Origin: Malus domestica
Lineage: Eukaryota > Streptophyta > Magnoliopsida > Rosales > Rosaceae
Assembly: GCF_042453785.1 (NCBI RefSeq)
Contig: NC_091672.1
Span: forward strand, 9,008,501 to 9,072,500
Length of the DNA: 64,000 nt
Reading direction: 5' to 3'
The translations under genes were made by a program, and so were the position numbers. Shown piece by piece: positions 24,601 through 36,200 of this stretch. The notes under the pieces were generated by a model. It did no database searches. It saw only the letters and a program-made list of their open reading frames with translations, and was not told where the DNA came from. Position 1 is the stretch's first letter; every line of letters begins with the position of its first letter.

Positions 24601-24764
24601 GAAAAGAAGTTTCTATGGCCCCCTTGCTCATTTAACACTGCATCCGGGTGCCGATGGAGATGCAGCGACCCTTGCTCACTTATCACTGTGCTCAGGCCAC
24701 ACAGCGCGCCACTTACGGGTGACGCCCTAGCTTTAGCGCGATTTTGTTCTGGGTTCATTTTCAT
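21606..24764 (-). CDS. RTE-clade LINE polyprotein (endonuclease and reverse transcriptase), uninterrupted
   Basis: A 1,052-residue ORF with no stop or frameshift. Residues about 103-340 form an apurinic-type endonuclease: WNIG (Asn108), QETKW (Glu135), AYAP (Tyr205), GDLNG (Asp241, Asn243), IDFLL (Asp308) and NQHR (His335). Reverse transcriptase follows from about residue 560, with FRYLG-type and FADDIVL motifs (the latter near residue 795), and a C-terminal region with WFGHVQRR and [12 protein letters not shown]. One ORF with this domain order and a TTG tail is typical of RTE elements. The first ~100 residues are not recognisable, and the true start could be downstream. The element lacks its own 3' tail: similarity ends at 21,607, where module X begins. 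Confidence 0.9.
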   Translation of the reverse strand: MKMNPEQNRAKARASPVSGALCGLSTVISEQGSLHLHRHPDAVLNEQGGHRNFFSNDSTQSCLGAYAPINFTRDTQKKYFDPIRRGRVKKLGQKGRVQESKMRLGTWNIGTLTGKSMEVVEVMVRRRINIMCLQETKWVGSKAKDLENSGFKLWYSGTNRTRNGVGIIVDKTLVQDVVDVKRVGDRIMAIKIVIGQELINVISAYAPQVGLDTSSKEKFWEDLGDLVQGIAQTEKLFIGGDLNGHVGRETGNYGGFHGGHGFGERNEDGEAILDFAMAYDLFLANTFFKKREEHVITYKSGSSKTQIDFLLMRKGDRITCKDCKVIPGESVANQHRLLVMDVHIKRVRQKNKTWKCPRTRWWNLKEEKQVIFKEKVITQCVWDREGEASQMWDSMASCIRKVAKEVLGESKGFAPHQKESWWWNEEVQTKVKAKKECCKALYKERTDENGEKYRKAKQEAKKAVREAKLAAYDDMYKRLDTKEGELDIYKLSRAREKKTRDLNQVRCIKDEDGKVLATENAVKDRWRGYFHNLFNEGHEMSDSLGELSNSEECRNYSFYRRIRKEEVVVALKKMKHKKAIGPDNIPIEVWKLLGETGITWLTDLFNRILKTKKMPNEWRTSTLVPIYKNKGDVQNCMNYRGIKLMSHTMKLWERVIEHRLRQETRVSDNQFGFMPGRSTMEAIYLLRRLMERYRDGKKDLHMVFIDLEKAYDRVPRDILWRILEKKGVRVAYIQAIKDMYEGAKTAVRTHEGQTESFPITVGLHQGSSLSPYLFALVMDELTGHIQDDIPWCMLFADDIVLIDETQEGVNAKLNLWREVLESKGLRLSRSKTEYMECKFSANGGQNELGVRIGDQEIPKSDRFRYLGSILQKNGELDGDLNHRIQAGWMKWKSASGVLCDRRMPLKLKGKFYRTAIRPAMLYGTECWAVKHQHVHKMGVAEMRMLRWMCGHTRKDKIRNEDIRGKVGVAEIEGKMRENRLRWFGHVQRRPTDAPIRRCDYGTEVQGRRGRGRPRKTLEETLRKDLEYLDLTEDMTQDRAQWRSKIHTADPTQ

Positions 24765-25377
24765 AAGGATTCGACGTGATCATGGAGTGCCGGCTAAATA
24801 AATAAAACTCTTCCATTAGATAATATGTGAACTCATCAGATCGTGCTAGTAAATAGGCAAAAGATCACATGCCTGGCCACGGTGCTTTGTAAGAGTAATG
24901 TCAAACGCTTCTTGAACATCCCTGCTTGAGTGTTCCTTCTTAGCCTCTTCAGTAACGGGCTGTCAAATGTAAATAGATGAGAAGGATGGTTTTCATGAAC
25001 AGTGATATCAAAGACTATTACAATTGAATTTCCCAAGAAAACAAAGAGTTATTGGATTAATTCCTCAGCAGGAAAAAATAAAAGCAACAGAGTTATTGTA
25101 CAAGCATTTGAAAGTTACAGATGCCTAAGAACAGAACTTGTGAAAAACAATATATCACCTTACGTTCTCTGCTCTCTACAGTAAAAGGTCTAGTTTTGAC
25201 ATCAATAGACTCAACATCTTCTTGGTACAGCTCTGCTCCCCACCGCTCCGCTTGTTTCCGCATCCTACACATTCCAGTTGACATTGCAGCTTCCTTAATT
25301 AGTCCCACACAGACAATTGGACAATTGGGAATTCAAATCAAGTCAAACGCAGTCATACTTCACACTAGCTCGATTTA

Positions 25378-25620
<243 letters not shown>

Positions 25621-25724
25621 TCAATTTGTACACAACTACAACTAACAAATTGAAAAATCAACCACAAACAAACACAGCAAACTGAACTTCCACAGAGAGA
25701 GAGAGAGAGTGAGAGTTGAGGGGA

Positions 25725-27905
25725 CCTGGGGAGGCAGGGGGGACTCAGAGGAAGCTTGGAGGGGGCTGCGTAGCTGGCTTGTCCAAGTCTTTGTTGACCT
25801 TGCCTTCTTTCATAGGTAGTTCTTTCAAGTGTAGCAGTCGTTGGTTGTGTGACCAGGACCTCGGTGGAATGTGCAATACATGGTGTGGTTCAACTTGGAA
25901 GTATCTCATTTTGATTGTTTTGGCAGCTTGAACCATGGCTCGTTCTTGATGTTGCAAAGGATTTGATGGATCGAAATTGAGAACTTAGAATAGTTCTTGG
26001 TCATCGGGCCTTCTTTGGTCGTGGGTCGGTCCCTACGCTTGGCCTCCTGCCTGCCTTTGCTGGACTACTTCCCGTCCTCCTTCCTTTAAGCCACTGCTGA
26101 CTCTTTTCAAGGCTGCTTAGGCTCATTTTCTGCTTGTCGAGCCTCGTCCCAAAGTGAATGCTTCTCTGCCAGGGCAAAGGAATCTGTTAGAGTCAAGTCT
26201 TCTTTCATGATCATTTCTCCAAACAGTGGGTGGTTTGCTGGGAGTCCTTTTTGGAAGGCTATACTTGCTATTGAGTCGTCGCATTCGACGATCTTTGCCT
26301 TCTCTGCTTTGAACCTCTTTATGTAGTCTCGGAGCGACTCCTTTGGGTTTTTCTTCATGTTGAACAAGTGGTCGGACTTTTTCTTGATTAAGCGGTAAGA
26401 TGAGTATTCTTTTGTGAAAACCAGGGAAAGATCATCAAAACTTCGGATGGATCGTGGCGGCAAGGTGTGAAACCAATATTACACCTCACCTTGTAAAGTG
26501 GTGGCGGATATTTTGGACATAAGGGCATCGTTGTTCCGATAAGGGACCATCGCGCTTCGGTAGTGCTTCAAATGCCTCTCTGGATCTCTATCTCATTTGA
26601 AAGATGTGAAGTGTGGCATGCTAAACTTGCATGGAGGCTCTGCCTACTCAATCTCGTCCGTGAAGGGTGACCTGCTCATGTTGGTCATATCTTGCCAAAG
26701 TGCTTCATCAGCCACTTCGTTGCGTTAGAAATCACGCAATCGTTCATTGAGGAGTCTCTCTACCTTTTCTTTGATTTGCCTTTGTTGGGGTAGCGGAGCT
26801 CTCGGCTGCCCCCGGTCTTGACCTGTTGGTCTAGTCTGCCCTTTTATATTCTCAGCTTGTCCATGCCGTGGCGGCAGTGCATGTGGTCTATTCCTAGTAG
26901 GCAAGGGAATTCTTTGTAGGCTACCGGTTAAACTTGAGCCAGATTCAGTGACTGCTTCTTTCCTTCCGTCGTGCTGCCTACTCCGATAAGATTTGGAAGT
27001 TGCTCCTTGTGGGCCTAGCCGCGAATGAACGCTTTGCTTAGAAGGTTGCTCATGTTGATCATCGGTGTGTGGTCCCAATCGTGAGTGTATACTTGCCCGT
27101 GGGCCTAGTCAAGAGTGCATGCTGCTCCATGCGTTAAGATGGGAGTATACGCTAGAGTGTATGCTGCCCGATTGCTCAGTTAATGACTGGTTGAGTGGCT
27201 GCTTGCCGTGATGCTGCTGGAGAGGTTCCTCGTCTGCCTTTGTCCTACTCCGAGACACCTCATTTGGGGCATGTTAGATCTCAGTGTGTTGCAAGAGCTG
27301 ATTCACCAAGGTCGTATGTTGTGCAAGGGTGCTTGTCAACTATATGACTTGTCAGGACAAATGTTGTTTGCCATTCGAATTGGAAGAGCTTGGAAGAAAT
27401 GTGCCTCCTTGAGCAATGGAAGGGTGGTAGACTTTGGGCGCAAGATTTGAGTTGGGAAATGTCAAATCCATGGAGAAATGTGGTGAAAATGCCCCCGGCT
27501 CGATGTTTGGTCCGGATGGTTGAGATATTCTCGGGGTGACTTGGGCTGCTTGGTAAACCATAGGAGCAGGCTAGGCCGTGAGAGTAGGCTAGGCCACAAG
27601 AGGGGGCTGCTCGGCGTGTGATGCAAGCTGGTGCAAGGCTTGGGTTCGGCATAGCAACGTTTTGGGCTCGCGTAGGGCGTGGAGTGACATGGCTTGGGCC
27701 GTGGCCTTGGTTCCATAAGCCTTGGGTGGCATGGCTTGGGCTTGCTTAGATGGCACAGCTCGGGCCATGGTGGTTCCTGTGGTGGAAACTCGTGGTGGTG
27801 GTGCCGCTCCACTTATTGTCACATTTAGTCTCGTAGATCGCCGTGGTCATATCTCTTGAATATTGGAATTTTCACTTGTTGAATTTTCTAAATTTCTAGC
27901 CATTG
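25725..27905 (-). pseudogene. Decayed Gypsy-type gag
   Basis: The minus strand starts at ATG 27,905 just downstream of the LTR at 28,064-28,735. A conserved retrotransposon gag core is readable at 26,107-26,560 (YRSAMVPY, then WFHTLPPRSIRSFDDL, then FNMKKNPKESLRDYIKRF). In-frame stops interrupt it, for example within the core just before WFHTLP and near DRDPERHL, and there are frame changes further upstream. The Pro/Gln-rich stretch at 26,725-27,078 belongs to the same gag. The sequence stops at about 25,725 next to NTRC-like DNA; protease, reverse transcriptase and integrase are missing. Confidence 0.75.
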
Positions 27906-28063
27906 TAATTCTCTTTTACGTTTTATCAAAGAATTTTCGCAAATAAAAAATTCTAATAATAAAAACGTACGGAAAATCTACAAATGGACAAGAAAATAGA
28001 AAAACCTTGGATACGAGAGTCTTCAACGAGTATGAGACTCAACTCTCAATGAAAGCACCAATT

Positions 28064-28735
28064 TGTGGATGCAAATTTCTTCCTCCTTGTTCTTGGACAA
28101 AATTGCACCTACGAAACAAATAACACCTTTGGTCAAGGCCAAAAGCCTTATGCACCCACGATGAATTGGGGGGGGGGTGAGCTTTGGCTGAAAAACCTCC
28201 GATGCCAAAGTTAGAATTTTGAGGGAAAAGTGTTTGGAGAATTTTTTGAGTGTTTAACAAGAGTGAAAAACTTAGCTTCTTAGAGAAAATGAGGTAGAAT
28301 ATATAAGGCATGGCCGGCCCCCTTGGGAGAGAAGGTGACCGGCCTCTTGTGTGTTTTTTGGGTGTAATTGGTAGTTTAATTGGCCATTAATAGATTAATT
28401 AGGTAATAAATCTATTAATTAGCCAATTAACATAATTTAAAAGGAATGTTTTGGGGGTTACCTTGTGGAGAAGATATGATGAGGAATGATGAAATAGGTT
28501 GTAAATAAATACCTATTTGGGCACTTTTGACTTGTTTGAGGGATAATTGTCCACTGCTCGAGTGTAGGAATTCTGGTGTGCCTCGATGGTAGTTTTGTCC
28601 TTTTTATCCAAAAATCCAAGTGTCGCCTCTTGATTATTTTTGGCTCCACATTTTAGATTTTCCAAAATGCCATGTGAGGCGACATGGAGGCCTCATGATA
28701 TTTTGATGAGTTGTTGATGTTGTAGGCTTGCTACA
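28064..28735 (-). repeat. 5' LTR of the truncated Gypsy element
   Basis: In element orientation it begins TGTAGCAAGC (at 28,735) and ends ...GCATCCACA (28,064), so it has TG...CA ends and is 672 bp long. It is directly followed by an AATTGGTGCTTTCATTGAG-like leader and then the gag start. A second LTR is not present on the left, so the element is incomplete. No target duplication can be checked for that reason. Confidence 0.7.
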
Positions 28736-29481
28736 ATTGGCCCTGGCAATAGAAGAGTTGTTGCTTAGTTAGAGACTTACACCACAAGTAAAATGACTTA
28801 TAATGAAGAGCAATGAATGAGATACTGGTGTTAAATATATGCCATAAAAGCAATCAAATGTTGATAAACTGATTAAGGGCATATATTGATTAGTTGAAGT
28901 TTAATCGTGAAGCAAGATCGTTGTGTATATATTACAAATAGTGAGTTTGTGGATAACATTTAAATGCATATGTAAGAGGTAACTAAAGTTATAGAGACCC
29001 TCTTCATAAGTGATTATCCCACACACTAATTCTGGTTGTTGAATTATAAAGAGGATATTTCTAATCTACAAAGACCAGTACATTATGTTTGCCAATTGTA
29101 TGATACGGGATACATGGCTAAGTCTCAAGCTATCAGCAGTGATCTGTTGAGACAACTAGAGATTAAGTTTACTGAACACGAGCAACTTAGGTACTTGTAT
29201 AGAGTTAGTATACATGTCAAGCACGTGACTCTTAATTGCAAGAGTGTAAATTGATCCTCATACATAAGACATTATAGTAGTCGTGTGGATAGCAATTTAA
29301 CTTTGTGACATACATTATATTATAACAGGTTATCGAGTGTATGCATCGGGTCATTAAACTATTCATGAGGACATGTAATGTACAACAAAGGATCTCTAGA
29401 TTACTTTATAAAGGAATCAAAATACACTACAACATGATAAAAATAAATGGATACTTTGGATGCGGTCCTTAGTTATGAATG
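28736..29481. other. No gene recognised
   Basis: Moderately AT-rich sequence between the Gypsy LTR and an AT-rich inverted-repeat element. Short open frames show no motif. The style of sequence (long stretches without coding bias, several TTGATGAAG-like and CATA-rich phrases) would fit an old LTR remnant, but I found no partner LTR. Confidence 0.4.
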
Positions 29482-30361
29482 TTCTTTGATTAAAACCTTT
29501 TTGGTTTTTAATTTTTGATCGAGGTCCCTGAAATTAATGTGATAATTTATTTCTATTTACGTTACTATATTTTTTAAATTAAAAATTAAAAATTTTAGTT
29601 GTTTATATAAATGAGATTTTAAATAAAAAAAACCATAATTTGTGGATTAAAATATAAATATACTATTGTTTGTGTGTATATATATAAACATGGGTACATT
29701 CATCAAAATTAACCAAAAAAATTATTGCATCAAAACATGGGTACATTCTTCAAAATCACAAAAAAAGAAAGATATTAGGCTTAATAACATTAGTAAATTT
29801 CTTCGATTAAACTTGACATGGATACAATTTAAAACCAAAGAAAAAAGAATGTGCCCGTATAAGTTTAAAAATGGATTAGAAAAAAATTGAATAGATTTTA
29901 TATAAAAAAAATGGTACATTTTACATATAACAAATTGATATATTTAAGAATGAGTACATTTTAAGATTAAAAAGTTTTACATTAATGGGTACATATAATT
30001 AGCATGGGTACATTTAGCAAAATAAAAAGTACAAATAAAAAAATATATGGGTACAAATACAAATAAACTTTAAAAAATATGGGTACAAAAAGAAATTAAT
30101 ATATAGGTACAAATTAAAACTGAAAAGAAAATAGGTACAAATAAAAAAAAAATTACAAATTAAAAATGGGTACAAACTAAAACTAAAAACATATGATAAA
30201 AAATTTAGTCATAAATATAAATATACTAATTGTAACATTTTTAACATTAAATGAATATATTTAGAAATAAAAAAATATTTTATTATTGAAATAATTAATG
30301 ATGTTATTAATGCCCAAGGACCTTGATAAAAAATTGAAAAAAAAATAGGATTTTAATTAAT
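29482..30361. repeat. AT-rich inverted-repeat element with GGGTACA motif series
   Basis: The arms at about 29,482-29,545 and 30,300-30,361 are imperfect inverted copies (TTTTTGATCGAGGTCC at left against GGACCTTGATAAAAAATT at right). The interior repeats ATGGGTACA or a one-base variant about eleven times at irregular spacing between 29,690 and 30,175, separated by A-rich runs. It looks like a non-autonomous DNA element. No ORF is credible and no target duplication is clear. Confidence 0.5.
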
Positions 30362-31729
30362 GGAGTAGTAAAAGGAATGATGAGAACCTAATTTTTCCTA
30401 AAAAATATCCTCAACCGGGGTACTGAGCATGATCGAGTATAACTTTCAATCGCTTTAACAGATTCATGGAAACAAGTAAGATCACATTAGGGTTTGACAT
30501 TATTAACCATGCTCTAGTAATGCGATTGAGAATATTGTGTTGCAAGATGATTGCAGTTGTATAGGTTTTCCAAATACGTTCGATATCAATTTTGGGACTA
30601 TGGCATATGGTTAGGTGTCATTCATACTTTGTGAGATCCCTCACGGTATTTATCGTCAATAAGAGGGTGAATCAAAAGTATTTTTAGTTCATTAAACAAT
30701 TAGAGAAGTCAAAATTATCCATGACCTCGTTAATTGGTACCTAACGGATCACACACCCTATTTTTGTTTGTGCTGAATACAAAAGTGTCGGAATGATAAT
30801 TAGATTAATCAAAGGGGGAAATAATTAATTAAATAGTTTAATTAATTATAACCGAGTTTTAAGGTCCAAATTGGGCCTTGAATTAGTTTTTGGTTCAACT
30901 GGACCCATTGGGTTCAAGCCCACTTGGTGTAGATTACATCACTTAATGACCTACGCGGAAAGGCAGCACAAAAGGCTCAACCCTATAGCCGGTTTTTCCT
31001 TCGGTTAATGGAGTAGATTTTTTATTTTATCATCCAATATAAAATTAGGAAGCTGTTATTAGCACTTCCAAAATTTCAATTTGTATTCCTTTTACATATT
31101 TTATTTATCTATTCTCATTTTCTTAGTGTAGTTATCAATTTTACCCCTTCCATTGCTTTTAATGTCCCTATAATCTTTAAAACCTCATTAAATATAATTT
31201 TTTTGACATGCATATAAATTGGTGGGATTGTTTGATTTAGAATCGGGATTGATTTTACTGAACAAAGAAAAAAATGTCGGGATTTTAGTTATTTATTTAT
31301 TTATTTTTCATATTTGCTATGAGACAATAGCAAAGCAAAGATCATCAACGAGCATTGTAAATCTGACATAGTAACAAAGAAATTCAATCATACAATGAAT
31401 AATATGACATTTCTTCCATGTTAGCATTGTAAATTTCATCAAAATTCTCCAGCAAAAAAAATAAGAATGAAGTTCGTGTCATCAAAATTATATTTAATTA
31501 GGTTTGTCAAGATTCTAGGCAATAAAAGCAATACAGGCTAAAATCGGAAATCACATTAAGAAACTGAGATAAGATTGAGAAAATGAGAAAAGATAATCTA
31601 AAACTTAAAAGAGTAGAGGTTGAAATTTTCAGAATGCTAATAACAACTTCCTAAAAGTAAAAGCTAAGTGCTCCAAGTGACGGTGTAGGTGAAGTGTAAG
31701 AGAAAATATTAAAATCACTAATTCTCTTG
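30362..31729. other. No gene recognised
   Basis: AT-rich, without credible reading frames or paired repeats longer than a few tens of bases. A short stretch near 31,280-31,300 is TTTATT-rich. It ends at the left target duplication of the SINE. Confidence 0.4.
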
Positions 31730-31906
31730 CCACTCAGTACTACGGTCTGGTAGATTTCCTCTTCACTTGAAAGTGAGAGGTCTTAGGTTCGAATCTTGTG
31801 GATGAAAAATTTGATACCAAATTAGGTTGCCAATTGTTTGGCTTAGCCGAACTCGCTCTTCCACTAGTGTAAAAATATCGATGTATTTAAAAAAAACAAA
31901 AAAAGG
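31730..31906 (+). mobile_element. Complete SINE with 14-bp target duplications
   Basis: The 177-bp body begins CCACTCAGTACTACGG, contains a polymerase III B-box-like GGTTCGAATC at 31,786-31,795 and ends in an A-rich tail (about 31,888-31,904). The flanks are CACTAATTCTCTTG (31,716-31,729) and CACTACTTCTCTTG (31,907-31,920), a 14-bp target duplication with one mismatch. These are the standard features of a tRNA-derived SINE. A second, degraded copy lies at 9,306-9,437 in the opposite orientation. Confidence 0.88.
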
Positions 31907-31920
31907 CACTACTTCTCTTG

Positions 31921-32705
31921 GAAGGCTTGTGATACATCTCATTCACTCATCTTTCACTCTAGGTTCTTTCAAACTCTTTCTCCCTCACACATTCATCCGC
32001 ACAAAATAAAGTTTTCCAAAAACACTTAGAGAGAAAGAAGGAAAAATGAGAGAATCATCACCACCATTAAGCCGTCCACCACACTTCCTCCTCTCTAAAC
32101 TAGAGCTAGTATGTACTAGCACATCCCGCTTGCTCTCTTCCACACTCACCACTACAAGGAGATGTCGAAATATTATAGGGCTTCAGTTTGGAGCCTAAGA
32201 GGAGAAACTACACAAGGTGGAGCGAGGAGGAAAAGGTTGGTGTAGTTGTTCACTTGGCTCCAAGGCTAGAGCCAAAGGTCTTACCTCTAAACTCTTTAGT
32301 TAGTCTTAAAACAAATTGATATATCAACCATAGGGCAAAATATTTTGAAGAAGGATTTGTTGCACGTTGTTTACATTGCTTCCGCCTGTAATTTTATTTA
32401 CATGCATGTTAATCTACTTGTAATTGTTCTTATGCATGCTTGTTAATTTGTGAGAATTTTAAACAACAATCATAAGCTTGTAAGAGAAACATATATGCAA
32501 TATTTGATCATGAATCACAATTAAATAAGACACAAAACCATTATCCATAATTCATAACCAAAGATGAAAACTAACTTGCAGAAGCACTAACACTCGAAGC
32601 CATGAAACCAAAACTTCAGTGAACCTTTTCCTCTCTTGCAGAAAACAAAATGATCGTCTCACAATAGGTTTAAGTTGAAGAATAAGCAGAATCTATGTGA
32701 GTGCA
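31921..32705. other. No gene recognised; Copia insertion flank
   Basis: The sequence at 31,950-32,700 has some gene-like composition (CTCTTGCAG near 32,631, moderate GC), and the Copia element is inserted at its right end. Bases just past the element (38,089 on) would be its continuation. I could not identify a protein in either part. Confidence 0.4.
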
Positions 32706-32710
32706 AAGAC

Positions 32711-33018
32711 TATTAGAGTATGAAGAATGAATGATGAGGATTAGGCCACGTGTCAGTAATTGGAGGGATAGATTACACTAGGCAGTTATAAAGGTTGTTA
32801 GGCTTAGTTGTAATGAATAATATTGTAATAGAAGGATAAGGTTGTTGTTGTAACAAAACGAAAGAAGGATATAAGTGTAAGATTGAACACTGAAGAAAAA
32901 TAATCAATGATTTTTTGTGTATCTTCTTTCTATCTTCTCTCTCAAGCTTTAACTCTTCTCTCTCTAATTTCTTCTCTCTCTATTTTCTATAATCTTGAGT
33001 TCTTCACTATGCTTAACA
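32711..33018 (+). repeat. Copia 5' LTR
   Basis: 308 bp, from TATTAGAGTATG to ...CTATGCTTAACA. The CTCTCT tract near 32,937-32,990 is longer than in the right LTR, which accounts for most of the length difference. The TG start is mutated to TA. Confidence 0.9.
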
Positions 33019-33227
33019 TGGTATCACTCGCCTGTATAGCTTAGATTTAAGCTTCTTCGTTCCTAAGATTTGTCTGCTTCTGCTTCTCATCAAGATTTAA
33101 AGTTTCTTTGGTTGGTTTCTTTCTGATTTTTCTGGGCATTTCTTACCAGCTTCTTGGTATTATTCATCTTTTATTTTTCTTGCACACCAGGTGTTTGACG
33201 TTTGTTCTCAGAGAGAAATTTCTTACA

Positions 33228-36200
33228 ATGGTTACTGCTTAGCAATTGCAAATTCTGCAATCACCGATTACTGGGTTGATTTCGTCGGTTTCGACGTTGG
33301 TGACAGTCAAGTTAGACGATACAAATTATCTTCAATGACATTTTCAGAGGAAGCTTATGCTCGAAGGCTATGGTATTAGGGACTTTGTTGATGGTACCAA
33401 CCCCTGTCATTCTCAATTCATGTTCCCTTCTTCTTGTGATTCTGGAGTTGCTTCTAGTGGGTTTGAATCAAGAATTGAATCTGATGCATACAAGGTCTGG
33501 AAGATGCATGATCGGGCATTGATGCAACTCATTACTGCTACTTTGTCTTCAATGGCAATCTCGTGTGCTATTAGTAGTTCCAGTGCGAGAGAATTATGGG
33601 TTCGTCTTCAGGAGCAATTTTCTACAGTCAGTAAGACCTCTATCTTTCAGTTGAAGTCTGATCTGCAAACAATCAAGAAAGGGGCAGACTTAGTTACTCA
33701 ATATCTTCAACGCATCAAAGAAGCACGAGACTATCTTGCAGCTGCTGGAGTCATGTTTGCTGACGAAGATATCGTAATCTTGGCCTTAAATGGGTTACCT
33801 GCAGAATACAACATATTCCAATGTGTGATTCGGGGTCGAGAAAATGTCATTTCCCTAAAGGAATTTCATGCTCAATTACTCGCTGAGGAAACGCTTATTG
33901 AAAATACATCAACCACTCAATTTCTCTCTGCAATGGTAGTCAAGAATTCAGATATGGACCATAATGTTGTTGCATCTTCTGGTTTTCATAGAAATTCTAA
34001 AGTTCATGGGTCTTCTGGTTATAATGGTTTTTCTGGACAGACAAATTTTTATAATGGTGGCAATCGATCCAAGTATAAAGACAAAGGCAAGACTTTCAAC
34101 AATCAAGGTCAAAGGCACTATAACAATCAAGGTCAGAGATATTATAACCTTAAACCAGTTATACATGATTTTTCACTTGGAATTCTTGGTAGTCCTTCAC
34201 AATTTCATGATGGTGGATCTTCTTCTACCATTATATGTCAGTTGTGTTCACAGCAAGGCCATATTGCTGCTAATTGTGCTTATCGAAGTAATGATGTCTC
34301 TGAAAATTGTTAGATATGTGATAGGTGTAATCACACTGCTAAGACATGCTTCTATAGAAACAAGGTTAAGAATAATCTTTCCCCCATGGCTACAATGCAA
34401 ACTACATTTTCTGGAGTACAACATCCTGCTATGATGACTTCTCAGCCTACATATAATGTTCCTGCAATGATGTCTCACCCTGTGATGCCTTCTTCACTAG
34501 TGAATATGGTCCCTAGTCATATGCCTAATCAAATGTCAGCCTCTACTTCATATGCCATGCCTTCCGTTTCTGCCTCTAAATCCACTAGAGTTTCTCAGCA
34601 AATTTGGTTAACAGATTCTGGTGCCACCAATCATATGACACATGATCTGAACAATTTATCTCTTGCTTCACCATATCCTCAACATGATACTGTGCAAACT
34701 GCTAATGGGGAAGGTTTGCAAGTTACACATATAGGCGATTCTCTCTTAAGAACTCTAGTTCAATCCATCAAATTAAACTCAGTTCTTTATGTGCCTAAAC
34801 TGTCTCATAATTTGTTGTCAGTTCATAAAATTTGTTTGGACAACAATTGTTGGCTAATTTTTTATGCTCACTGTTTTTGGATTCAGTACAAGGCCAACGG
34901 GAGAATCTTGTTTAAGGGGCTCTGCAATAATGGACTTTATCCCATTCCTTCTTTAGCTGCACTTCCTTCTGCTCCAGTGTTCTCAGCAAATCAAGCCATT
35001 ACTTGTCTTGCGAAACTTGTCACTTTTACCTTGTGGCATACCGATTAGGTCATCCCTCAAACCCTATTGTTTCTCTTATGCTTCATAAGTCCAAAATGTC
35101 AGTTGTAAAGGATACATCTCCTATGGTTTGTCAAAGTTGTATGGAAGAAAAGTTTGCTAAACTTCCCCTTCAATCTGTGTCAACTAGATCTGTAATTCCT
35201 TTTGAAGTCATCCATAGTGATTTGTGGGGACCTACACCATGTATATCCATTGATGGGTTTAGGTATTATGCCATTTTTGTTGATGAATGTACCAGATTTT
35301 GCTGGATGTTTACCTTACTCAATAAATTAGATCTTCATTCTGTCTTTGCTACATTTTATCAGTTTGTGTATACTCAATGTTCTGCAAAGATCAAAATATT
35401 ACAGAATGATGGGGGAGGAGAGTACATAGGACACACATTTCAATCTTTTCTCACCACAAATGGTATTGTTCACCAAAAATCTTGTCCTTATACCCCAGAA
35501 CAAAATGGCTTAGCTGAGAGAAAACACAAACATATTGTTGAAACTGCCATTACACTTCTGCAAAATGCCAAATTACCATCAAAGTTCTGGTCTTATGCTT
35601 GTCAAACAGCTACTTACCTTATCAATCGAATGCCATCTTCTGTTATTGATCATAATTCACCTTTTGAAAGTCTTCATTCTGCCATACCTGATATCCAGCT
35701 CCTTAGAGTATTCGGATGTGCATGCTATCCTCTTTTAAAACTGTATAACACCACCAAATTGCAACCTAAGACTTTGAAATGTGTCTTCTTAGGTTATGCA
35801 TCTTGTTATAAGGGTTACATATGTTATGAGCTAAGTCATAAGAAAATCTATATCTCAAGACATGTAATATTTGATGAGTTAGATTTTCCTTATGCTTCTT
35901 TTACTGCAACATCACAACCTTCACAAACATCACATGTTCCAGTCACTCCCCCTTCTTTGGTCCCAAACCTTTAGAATATTTTGGTATTTCCTATTGAACC
36001 ATCTTCGTCACCAACTATAAATGTTCCTCCATTTCCATCGTCACCTATACCTGCCTCTCAGTCCATTATTGCCCAAGATTCTCCTGCAGCAATGGTCCCT
36101 GAATTTAGTACTGACAGTTTGCAAGTGGTTATAAGTATACCACCTATGAATCTTCATCATATGCAAACTCGGTCTAAAAGTGGCATCTTTAAGAAGAAAG

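Larger units (their letters stand above)
16538..24790 (-). mobile_element. Composite RTE-LINE / module X / RTE-LINE insertion, copy 1
   Basis: In LINE sense (right to left) the order is: a near-complete RTE-LINE (24,790-21,607) lacking only its 3' tail, an unrelated 4.45-kb module X (21,606-17,155), then a 5'-truncated second RTE-LINE end (17,154-16,538) with the (TTG)n tail. The same three-part arrangement occurs at 49,837-55,377. Here it interrupts the thioredoxin exon of the NTRC-like gene. The right edge near 24,790 is not sharply defined, and no target duplication was found. Confidence 0.75.

Noticed and set aside
21912..24801. Several plus-strand open frames of 60-110 residues
   Set aside because: They are antisense to the intact LINE ORF and show no independent motif.
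27208..27822. Overlapping open frames on both strands with Pro/Ala/His-rich content
   Set aside because: They lie in the decayed Gypsy gag and are not separate genes.
31786..31795. GGTTCGAATC as part of a tRNA gene
   Set aside because: No cloverleaf can be built around it; the A-tail and 14-bp target duplication identify a SINE.
34248..34478. Minus-strand frames in the Copia element
   Set aside because: They are antisense to well-defined gag-pol domains.
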